Positions 34,992-42,300 of a stretch of 64,000 nt of DNA are shown here, in pieces. The notes under the pieces are model-generated. The model was not told the DNA's origin. It ran no database searches and saw only the letters and a program-made list of their open reading frames with translations. Position numbers and translations under genes: made by a program. Location of the stretch: contig NZ_JAUSRB010000001.1 in the NCBI RefSeq assembly GCF_030811595.1, positions 1,612,001 to 1,676,000 on the forward strand, in the 5' to 3' direction. Numbering within the stretch: position 1 is the first letter of the stretch; the number at the start of each line of letters is the position of its first letter. The stretch is from Streptosporangium brasiliense (lineage in GTDB: Bacteria; Actinomycetota; Actinomycetes; Streptosporangiales; Streptosporangiaceae).

Positions 34992-35950
34992 GCGCCCCTC
35001 CTCGCGCCGAACCGGGTGACCGCGTAGGACAGGCCGGCGGCGAGCGCGGCCAGCAGCAGCGAGGCGGCGGCGGCCTGGCCGTAGTCGTTCTTGGAGAACG
35101 CCTCGGTGTAGGCGAACATGTTGGGGGTCCAGGTGCTGACCACGCCGGCGCTGGCGTCGGCCAGGATCATCGGCTCGGTGAACAGCTGGAGCGACCCGAT
35201 GATCGTGAACAGCATCGTCATCACGACCGCGCCCCGGATCATCGGGAGCTTGACGCGCAGCGCCGTGCGGACCGGCCCGGCGCCGTCGACCGTGGAGGCC
35301 TCGATCACCTCGCGCGGGATGGCCTGCAGCGCGGCGAAATAAATGATCATGTTGTAGCCGATCCACTCCCACAGCGCGATGTTGACCACCGAGCCCAGGA
35401 CCTTGTCGGAGGACAGGAAGTCCCACCGGATCCCGCCGGACTCCAGCGCGCCGACGACGGGGCTGACGCCCGGCAGGTAGAGATACATCCAGATGAGCGC
35501 GGCGATGATGCCCGGCACGACGTGCGGCAGGAAGAGCACGAGCTGGAAGAACCGGCGGACGCGGGCGAGGCCGGAGTCCAGCAGCAGGGCCAGCAGCAGC
35601 GCGCCGCCGATCATCAGCGGGATGTACAGCGCGCAGTAGCCGGCGATGACCGCGAAGCCGTCGCGGAAGGCCGGGTCGGCGAGGGTGTCGAGGTAGTTGT
35701 CCAGCCCGGCGAAGACGGTCTGCGAACCGCCGAACCCGAGCCCCGAGGACTTCTCGCTGAACAGGCTGAGCCAGACCGCGTACCCCAGCGGCGCGACCAG
35801 CACCGCCGCGAACAGCACGAAGAAGGGCGCCAGGAACAGCGTGATCGCCCCGCGCCGCCGCCGGGCCTCGCGTTTCAGGGACCCCTGGCCGGTACGGCCG
35901 CCGCCGGCCGGCCCGGCGGCCGGCCGGTCGAGGGTGGTGAGGGAGGACAT
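34988..35950 (-). CDS. Sugar ABC transporter permease, MalF type
   Basis: A 320-residue CUT1 permease; a basic cytoplasmic N-terminus (about 1-33) is followed by six helices and the EAA loop EVIEASTVDGAGPVRTALRVKLPM. The ATG at 35950 is at the start of MSSLTTLDRP. It follows the binding-protein gene by 134 nt containing a strong hairpin, and overlaps the MalG-type gene by 4 nt. Confidence 0.93.
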   Translation of the reverse strand: MSSLTTLDRPAAGPAGGGRTGQGSLKREARRRRGAITLFLAPFFVLFAAVLVAPLGYAVWLSLFSEKSSGLGFGGSQTVFAGLDNYLDTLADPAFRDGFAVIAGYCALYIPLMIGGALLLALLLDSGLARVRRFFQLVLFLPHVVPGIIAALIWMYLYLPGVSPVVGALESGGIRWDFLSSDKVLGSVVNIALWEWIGYNMIIYFAALQAIPREVIEASTVDGAGPVRTALRVKLPMIRGAVVMTMLFTIIGSLQLFTEPMILADASAGVVSTWTPNMFAYTEAFSKNDYGQAAAASLLLAALAAGLSYAVTRFGARRGA

Positions 35951-36010
35951 CGTGCCCCTTCCCGCCTTTCTCAAGGTCTCCGGAGGTGAGCCCGGTGTGG
36001 AGTACGCCTT

Positions 36011-36073
36011 CTCAAGTGCCCGGGCCGCCTCAAGTGCCCGGGCCGCGCCTCGCGGGGGAGCCCCGCGAGGCGC
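36011..36073 (-). promoter_or_regulatory. Intercistronic hairpin and 18-bp tandem duplication
   Basis: CTCAAGTGCCCGGGCCGC is repeated exactly at 36011-36028 and 36029-36046. Next to it, GCGCCTCGCGGGG (36045-36057) pairs perfectly with CCCCGCGAGGCGC (36061-36073), a 13-bp stem with a 3-nt loop. Placed between the binding-protein and permease genes, it probably protects the upstream mRNA or attenuates read-through. Confidence 0.8.
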
Positions 36074-36084
36074 CGGCGGGCGGG

Positions 36085-37407
36085 TCAGCCCGCCACGTTC
36101 AGGCCGCGGCCCTTCAGCTCGGCGAGCGTCGCGCCCTGCGCCGCGTCGAGGGCCTGCGGCAGCGTGGTGCCGCCGCTGGGCACCTTGCCCATCTGGTCCT
36201 TCATCGAGGTGAACACCTGGGTCATGCTCGGGCCCCAGGTCCAGCCGGGCTGGATGGTCTTGTAGGACTCCGCGAACAGCGCGTAGATGTCCTGGCCGCC
36301 GTAGTAGGCGGTGTCGAAGCTCTTGGCCGCCACCGGCACCAGGTCGGGCGCGGCGGGGAAGCCGCTGGAGGTGCCGGAGGCCAGGCGGGAGGTCCAGGCC
36401 GCCTCGGAGGTGGTCAGCCACTTGATGACCTCGGCCGCCGCCTTGAGCTTCTTGGTGCCCTTGCCGGCCACGAAGCTGGTGCCGCCGAGCATGCCGCTGG
36501 CGGGGGTGCCCCAGTGCGGGACGGGCGCGACGGCCCACTTGCCGGACTGCCCGGCGTGGTTGCCCTTCATGACGCCCGCGCCCCAGGAGGCGCCGACGTA
36601 GCCGACGGTCTCGCCGCTCTCCAGCGAGGCGTTCCACTCCTGGCTGAAGGCGCCGTGGGAGTGGACCAGCCCGTCCTTGACCAGGCCCTGCCAGTATTCG
36701 GCGACCTTCTTGCCGGCCGCGTCGTCGACCGCGACCTTCCAGGCGTCGCCTTCGGTGCCGAACCACCTGGCGCCCGCCTGCCAGGCGAGCGCGGCCAGGA
36801 CCGGCCCGTCGTCGGGGAAGAACGTCGCGATGCGCGCCTTCTTGTCGGCCTTCTTGACCTTCTCCGCGGCGGCCCGGAACTCCTCCCAGGTCGCGGGGGC
36901 CTCGATGCCCCACTTCTCGAACAGGTCCTTGCGGTAGTAGAAGACCTGCGGGGCGGCGTCCATCGGCAGCGCCCAGGTCTTGCCGCCGAGCTCGACCATG
37001 CTGAGCACGTTCGCCGGATACTTGGCCTTGACGTCGGCGACCTCGGCGGAGATGTCCTCCACGGCGCCCTGGTTGACGAAGTCGGGGAGCTGCGCGTACT
37101 CGATCGACATGATGTCGGGGGCGTTGGCCGCCTTGACGGCGTTGGAGAACTTGGCGTAGCCGCCGGCCACCCCGGAGGGGATCTCCTCAAACTTGATCTT
37201 TATGGCGGTGTGGCTCTTGTTGAACTCGTCCACGACCTCCTTGGTGCCCTTGGCCCAGCCCCAGAAGGTCACCTCGGTGACGGCCTGCGCGGCGTCGCCG
37301 GAGGTCGCCTTGTCCGCCTCGCCCCCGCTCGCGCAGGCGGTCAGCAGCGCGACCGAGGCCAGCAGGCCGGCGAGTCCGGCTGTGGCCCGAGACGTCTTAC
37401 GCTCCAT
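36085..37407 (-). CDS. Sugar-binding lipoprotein of ABC importer
   Basis: Family 1 extracellular solute-binding protein, 440 residues. The lipobox LTAC puts the lipidated Cys at residue 25. Typical stretches include VTFWGWAKGTKEVVDEFNK near the N-terminus and MLGGTSFVAGKGTKKLKAA. The ATG at 37407 is chosen for its AGGAG ribosome-binding site; an ATG 21 nt upstream is less well placed. It is the first gene of the uptake operon, downstream of the DeoR/LacI-type regulator and a perfect palindrome. The ligand is probably an oligosaccharide released by the beta-helix enzyme. Confidence 0.93.
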   Translation of the reverse strand: MERKTSRATAGLAGLLASVALLTACASGGEADKATSGDAAQAVTEVTFWGWAKGTKEVVDEFNKSHTAIKIKFEEIPSGVAGGYAKFSNAVKAANAPDIMSIEYAQLPDFVNQGAVEDISAEVADVKAKYPANVLSMVELGGKTWALPMDAAPQVFYYRKDLFEKWGIEAPATWEEFRAAAEKVKKADKKARIATFFPDDGPVLAALAWQAGARWFGTEGDAWKVAVDDAAGKKVAEYWQGLVKDGLVHSHGAFSQEWNASLESGETVGYVGASWGAGVMKGNHAGQSGKWAVAPVPHWGTPASGMLGGTSFVAGKGTKKLKAAAEVIKWLTTSEAAWTSRLASGTSSGFPAAPDLVPVAAKSFDTAYYGGQDIYALFAESYKTIQPGWTWGPSMTQVFTSMKDQMGKVPSGGTTLPQALDAAQGATLAELKGRGLNVAG

Positions 37408-37448
37408 CGGATCGCTCCTCATGTTCATTCGATCGATAGGACATCATT

Positions 37449-37464
37449 CGTTCATCGATGAACG
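37449..37464. promoter_or_regulatory. Perfect 16-bp palindrome upstream of the sugar operon
   Basis: CGTTCATCGATGAACG is a perfect palindrome 42 nt upstream of the binding-protein start, within an AT-richer region. It is the best candidate operator for the adjacent DeoR/LacI-type regulator. Confidence 0.6.
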
Positions 37465-37550
37465 GATTTCTAGAGGAAGCGTTCAATTGATCAGTAACGA
37501 AATGATTGCGTAACACTACGACACGGACGAAAGTGCATAAACCGGTCAGA

Positions 37551-38690
37551 TCACCCTAGAATCCCACAGGACTCGCGCAGGCGGAGCTGGGGGAGCAGGT
37601 CCAGGTGGTGGCGCGGGCGCTCCTCGCCCTCGGTCACCCGGGCCACGAGGAGCTCCACCGCGGCCCGGCCGACGGCGTGCTTGGGCGGGGCCACCGCGGT
37701 CAGCGGGGGGTCGGCGAGCGCCGCGACCTCGTCGTCGTAGGCCACCACGGAGACGTCGCCGGGCAGGCGGAGCCCGCTCGACCTGAGCTTCTGCACCAGG
37801 ACGAGCGCGTCCTGGTCGTTGTGGACGACGACGGCCGTGGCGCCGCCCTCCAGGATCGTGGCGACCGCCGGGTCGATGGAGGCGCCGAAGGCCTCGGGGT
37901 CGTGCTCGAAGGCGAGCGTCTCGATCATCGGCGGCCCGCCCAGCAGGCCGAGCGAGCGCAGCCCCGACTGGTATCCGGCCCGCACCCGCGGGGTGGTGGG
38001 ACTGTCGCGCCTGGCCACGAAGAGGATGTCCCGGTGGCCGAGGGCGGCCAGGTGGCGGACGGCCAGGTAACCGCCGTGGGCGTGGTCGGTCGCGACGTGG
38101 TCGAGGTGCTCCAGGCCGCTGCCGAGGGCGGCCACCCGCTCCACCAGCACGGCCGGCACGTCCAGGTCGGCGAGCCAGGTGAGGTTCTGCTCGGGGGCGT
38201 CCAGCGCCCGGCACGGGGTGACGAGCAGCCCGTCCACCCCGCCGGCGAGCAGCTGCTCCACCTGGGCGCGCTCCTCGGCCGGCTCGTAGCGCGAGATGCC
38301 GAGCACCAGCCTGGCCCCCAGCCGCGCGGCGGCCACCCTGGCCCCCTTGATCACCTCGGGGTAGTAGTAGGTGGCGGAGGGGACCAGCATGCCCAGCGTG
38401 AGGGACTCGCCCGCCCCCGGCGCGGCGGAGCCCCCGGCCCGAGGGGCGGTTTGCGTGCCGTCCGGCGTCCCGGCCCCCGCGCCGTCGGCCGCCTGGGGCC
38501 TGGCGTGGCCGCGGGGCGGGGCGACGCCGCCGTGCACCCGCGTGACCAGGCCCTGATCCTCCAGGTCGGCCACGTCCCGCCGCACGGTGACCGGCGAGAC
38601 GCCGAGCCGGTCGGCCAGCTCGGCCAGCCGGACGAGTCCCCGCGCCCGGACCTCGCGCAGGATGAGGTCGTGCCGCTCCGTGGCCAGCAT
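37551..38690 (-). CDS. Hybrid regulator: DeoR-type HTH plus LacI-type sugar sensor
   Basis: A 379-residue protein. Residues 1-55 form a DeoR-type winged helix (RHDLILREVRARGLVRLAEL; DRLGVSPVTVRRDVADLEDQ). A low-complexity Ala/Gly linker (about 60-95) joins it to a periplasmic-binding-protein-like sensor (from about 100; LTLGMLVPSATYYYPEVIKG and DVSVVAYDDEVAALADPPLT). This pairs the DNA-binding domain of one family with the effector domain of another. The ATG at 38690 has GGAGA. It lies between the importer and DUF2264 genes and probably controls both. Confidence 0.9.
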   Translation of the reverse strand: MLATERHDLILREVRARGLVRLAELADRLGVSPVTVRRDVADLEDQGLVTRVHGGVAPPRGHARPQAADGAGAGTPDGTQTAPRAGGSAAPGAGESLTLGMLVPSATYYYPEVIKGARVAAARLGARLVLGISRYEPAEERAQVEQLLAGGVDGLLVTPCRALDAPEQNLTWLADLDVPAVLVERVAALGSGLEHLDHVATDHAHGGYLAVRHLAALGHRDILFVARRDSPTTPRVRAGYQSGLRSLGLLGGPPMIETLAFEHDPEAFGASIDPAVATILEGGATAVVVHNDQDALVLVQKLRSSGLRLPGDVSVVAYDDEVAALADPPLTAVAPPKHAVGRAAVELLVARVTEGEERPRHHLDLLPQLRLRESCGILG

Positions 38691-38784
38691 GGGGCGTCTC
38701 CTTCGTAACCGGTGTGATCCCGGAATCCAGCCTAATGGCCCGCGTTCGTTTCTGCACGCTTTCGATCGTTCGATCATTTCGTGC

Positions 38785-38814
38785 TTGACTGGGACCGGAT
38801 GAGCGTCCTAGCGT
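38785..38814 (+). promoter_or_regulatory. Putative promoter of the DUF2264 gene
   Basis: TTGACT and TAGCGT are separated by 18 nt, 41 nt before the ATG. The AT-rich run just upstream (TTTCGATCGTTCGATCATTT) has operator-like symmetry. Confidence 0.4.
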
Positions 38815-38855
38815 CACTGCCGGACAGCAGACCATTTTTCCGGAGGTTTCCGTAG

Positions 38856-40622
38856 ATGACCATGCCGCTCCCTCCGGAAGACCGGGCGCTCAGCCCCCAT
38901 ACCGGGTGGACCCGCGCCCACTGGGAGGCGGTCGCCGACGGCCTCCTCGCCGGGGTCGGTCCCCACTTCTCCCCGGCGAGGGCCCAGATCAGGCTCCCCG
39001 GGCGGGCGAGCTGGTCGGACTGCGACGGCCTGGAGGGCTTCGCCCGCACGTTCCTGCTCGCGGCCTTCCGGGTGGCGGGCGGGGGAGACCCCGCGCTGCT
39101 GGCCCCCTACGGCGAGGGCATGGCAGCCGGTGCCGACCCCGGGCACGCGGAGGCCTGGCAGCCGATAGCCGACCGGACCCAGCCCATGGTCGAGGCGGCC
39201 TCGATCGCCATCGGGCTCCAGCTCACCCGGGAGCACCTGTGGGAGCGGCTCTCCCCGGGCGTGCGGGACTCGGTGGCCGGGTGGCTCGGCGGCGCGCTGC
39301 GGCACGCGCCGGTGGACAACAACTGGTGGCTGTTCCCCGTCGCCGTCGGGGACTTCCTGCGCTCGGCGGGCCGGGACGAGGAGGCGGCCGGCGCGGCCGT
39401 CGAGCGCGGCCTGGCCAGGATCGAGCGGTGGTATCTCGGCGACGGCTGGTACACCGACGGCCCCGCCCGCAACCTCGACCACTACAACGGCTGGGCCATG
39501 CACCTCTACCCCGCCCTGCACATCTGGCTGACCGGGGTCCCCGCCGAGCCGTACGGCTCGCGCCTGCGGGAGTTCCTGTCCGGGTACGGCAGCGCCTTCG
39601 ACGTCAACGGCTCACCCGTCTACCAGGGCCGGTCCGTCACCTACCGGTTCGCCGCCGCCGCCCCGCTCTGGCTCGGCGCGATGCTCGGCGTCTCCCCGCT
39701 GGCCCCCGGTGCCACCCGCCGCCTGGCCAGCGGGGCGCTGCGCCACTTCCTCGACAACGGCGCGCTCACCGACGGCCTGCTCTCCCTGGGCTGGCACGGC
39801 CCGCACGGGCCCTCCCTGCAGGACTACTCCGGCTCCGCCTCGCCGTACTGGGCCGCCAAGGGGTTCGCCGGCCTGCTGCTGCCGGCCGACCATCCGGTCT
39901 GGACGGCGGTGGAGGAGCCCGGCCCGGGCGACGGCGCGGCCGGTCTGCCCGGTCCCGGCCTGCTGGTCCACCGGCACGGCGGCGTCGTCCGGCTGGTCAA
40001 CCACGGCACCGACCACCAGCCCCTCGACGGTGACGTGCTCCCCGACGACCCCCTCTACGCCCGCTCCGCCTACTCCACCCGGACCGGCCCCAGCCTCGAC
40101 GTGCCCGACAACCACGTCGGCCTCGTCCTCGACGGCCGGATCACCTCCCGCGGCCGTCTCACCCCGCTGGGCGCCGGACCGGACTGGGCCGCCTCCTCCC
40201 ACCGCCCCGCCCCCGGCGCCCTGATCGAGTCGCTGAGCGTCGTCCACGGCCCGGTCGAGGCCCGCGTCCACCGCGTCACCGCCCCGGCCGGGACCCCCGT
40301 CCGCCAGACCGGCTGGGCCGTGGTCCCCGGCGACGGCCTGACCAGCGCCCTGCTCGGCGTCGCCGGCTTCGCCGAGGCCGAGCCCCTCGTCTCGGCCGCC
40401 GGCACCGTCTTCGGCGCCCCGGCCCGCATCCCCGTGCTGGAGGCCGTGACCTCCGGCGAGACCACCATCCTCGCGTGCGCGGCGGTCCTCGGCCCGGACC
40501 CGGCGGGGGAGGGGGACGCGCCCGCCCTGGACGTGCGCGCCGACCACGCCACCCTGACCTGGCCCGACGGCGCCGTCCACCGCATCGCCCTGTCGCCTTC
40601 CCTGGCGGTCGTCCCCTCCTGA
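38856..40622 (+). CDS. DUF2264-family protein
   Basis: A 588-residue cytoplasmic protein (no signal peptide). The N-terminal two thirds read as an alpha/alpha-toroid domain of the DUF2264 type (DGLEGFARTFLLAAFRVAGG; NNWWLFPVAVGDFL; WYTDGPARNLDHYNGWAMHL), a fold common in glycoside hydrolases and lyases acting on unsaturated uronides. The C-terminal third is probably a beta-sandwich. A GGAGG site lies 11 nt upstream. Divergent from the hybrid regulator, it likely degrades the imported oligosaccharide. No activity has been proved for this subgroup as far as I know. Confidence 0.85.
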   Translation: MTMPLPPEDRALSPHTGWTRAHWEAVADGLLAGVGPHFSPARAQIRLPGRASWSDCDGLEGFARTFLLAAFRVAGGGDPALLAPYGEGMAAGADPGHAEAWQPIADRTQPMVEAASIAIGLQLTREHLWERLSPGVRDSVAGWLGGALRHAPVDNNWWLFPVAVGDFLRSAGRDEEAAGAAVERGLARIERWYLGDGWYTDGPARNLDHYNGWAMHLYPALHIWLTGVPAEPYGSRLREFLSGYGSAFDVNGSPVYQGRSVTYRFAAAAPLWLGAMLGVSPLAPGATRRLASGALRHFLDNGALTDGLLSLGWHGPHGPSLQDYSGSASPYWAAKGFAGLLLPADHPVWTAVEEPGPGDGAAGLPGPGLLVHRHGGVVRLVNHGTDHQPLDGDVLPDDPLYARSAYSTRTGPSLDVPDNHVGLVLDGRITSRGRLTPLGAGPDWAASSHRPAPGALIESLSVVHGPVEARVHRVTAPAGTPVRQTGWAVVPGDGLTSALLGVAGFAEAEPLVSAAGTVFGAPARIPVLEAVTSGETTILACAAVLGPDPAGEGDAPALDVRADHATLTWPDGAVHRIALSPSLAVVPS

Positions 40623-40674
40623 GGCCGCCCCGGAGGCGGTGCGGCCGCCGGTGGCCGCACGCCGTGGGAACGGC

Positions 40675-42138
40675 TCAGGGCGACAGGTGGATCGACGGGG
40701 CGGGCTCCCGGGGAGCGGCCGGGCGGCGGGCGGCGTGAGAGGCGGAGCTCATCAGGAGGCTCGCCGCGGTGAGGGCCACGACCAGGGCCGACCATCCCAG
40801 GACGCGGCCCATCCGCAGGCCGTACCCGCACAGGATCCAGTGGAGCGACAGCAGCCAGCGGCCGGAGGAGCGGCTGGTGGCCCGGCGCATCTCCATCGCG
40901 CCGAAGGCGAAGTCGGCGGCCGTGGCCTTGTCGTCGACCCCGGTGCGGAGCCTGGAGTAGAGGACGGCCAGGCGGTGCGGGGCCGGCGGGTCGGCGTCGG
41001 GCCCCGGTCGGCCGTGCCAGGCGTGCTCGTCGACGCCGGGCCCCGACCAGCCGCGCCAGGTGTGCTCGTCGGCGAGGGTGCGCCGCCGGGTCCACCAGCG
41101 CAGCGGCGGCCAGCGCAGCGCGAACCGCACGCCGCGGGGGGTGGTGGCGAACGCGCAGCCGGTCAGCCGGAGCCGCTCGGGGTGGCGGATCCCGGTGAAG
41201 CCGCAGACGCTGAGGTCCACGCAGGTCAGCTCCAGCTCCTCGGAGTCCACCCCGCGCAGCGAGGTCACCCGCGCCGCGCCCCGCCCACTGACCGTGGCGG
41301 GGCCGCGCAGCGCCGCGTCCTCCAGGTCGGCGTCCGCGCCGTCGAGGCGCACGGTCAGCCTGCCGGTCACCCGCAGCCGCCGCAGGTCCACCGCGCAGTC
41401 GCGGGCCGCCACGTCGAGACCGCTGCCCGCCCACGCCCCGGTGAGGCTCAGCCGGCGGCCGACCGCGGCCGGGGTCAGGGAGCAGCCCGCCCAGAACCGT
41501 GCCACGTCGAATCCGGCGAGCCCGCCGAACTCGGCCCTGCGGAAGGAGGCCGCACGGCCGAACCGGCATCCCCGGAAGGTCGCGTCGCCGGTGAACCGGG
41601 CGCCGTCGAAGGTGGCGAAGCCGTGGAACTCCGCGCTCTCGAAGGAGACGGTCCGCCCGAACCGGGCCGCGCCGAACAGCGCGTCCCGGCCGGCGGAGAC
41701 CCGGTCGAAGGCGGCGTGCCCGAGGACGCTCACGCCGTGCAGGGACAGCTCACGGGAGAAGCGGACCTCCCGGAAGGAGACGTTCCCCGCGAAGCGCGCG
41801 TCGAGGAACGAGGCGAGCCGGTGGAAGCGGGCGTGGTCGAAGGAGACGTCCCCGTCGAACACGACGCCGCCGAACCTGACCTCCTCGGGGAAGATCGCCC
41901 GGTCGAACCTGGCCCGGCCCAGGCGGCCGTGCGCGGCGGCCAGGATCCGCTCCAGCAACTGCCCGCCGACGGTGGTGCCCCGCAGATCGATCGCGGAGCC
42001 GGGGGACAGGCCCCCGATGACCTCGTCGAGCTCGCCGCCGTCGAGGTGGGCCAGGCACCGCCCGTACGGCTGTCGCGCCGAACCGGCACATTTCGGGAAG
42101 GCGGCGCAGGTCACCCAGCCCACGTCGAGAGTCGTCAT
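40675..42138 (-). CDS. Pentapeptide-repeat-like membrane protein
   Basis: A 487-residue protein. Residues about 70-290 show short repeats of the A-x-F-x-x type (GRARFDRAIFPEEVRFGGVV; FDGDVSFDHARFH), consistent with a right-handed quadrilateral beta-helix. The N-terminus has CAAFPKCAGSARQPYGRCLAH, a small Cys motif often found at the start of such actinobacterial proteins. One TM helix lies near the C-terminus (GRVLGWSALVVALTAASLLM). The role is unknown. It is divergent from the secreted nuclease gene across 162 nt. Confidence 0.82.
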   Translation of the reverse strand: MTTLDVGWVTCAAFPKCAGSARQPYGRCLAHLDGGELDEVIGGLSPGSAIDLRGTTVGGQLLERILAAAHGRLGRARFDRAIFPEEVRFGGVVFDGDVSFDHARFHRLASFLDARFAGNVSFREVRFSRELSLHGVSVLGHAAFDRVSAGRDALFGAARFGRTVSFESAEFHGFATFDGARFTGDATFRGCRFGRAASFRRAEFGGLAGFDVARFWAGCSLTPAAVGRRLSLTGAWAGSGLDVAARDCAVDLRRLRVTGRLTVRLDGADADLEDAALRGPATVSGRGAARVTSLRGVDSEELELTCVDLSVCGFTGIRHPERLRLTGCAFATTPRGVRFALRWPPLRWWTRRRTLADEHTWRGWSGPGVDEHAWHGRPGPDADPPAPHRLAVLYSRLRTGVDDKATAADFAFGAMEMRRATSRSSGRWLLSLHWILCGYGLRMGRVLGWSALVVALTAASLLMSSASHAARRPAAPREPAPSIHLSP

Positions 42139-42300
42139 GAACGAGTGATACCCACAGACGGCCGCGAAGCGAGATCTAGGTCAAGGCAAGCCATAACTGA
42201 TGCCGTCCGATCGACATGAAGTGTCAAGATTTGCCGATTTCATCCTCTATCCACTTATAGGTAAGTGTCCGCCGTTCCATGGAGCTCTACGCTCCCGGTC

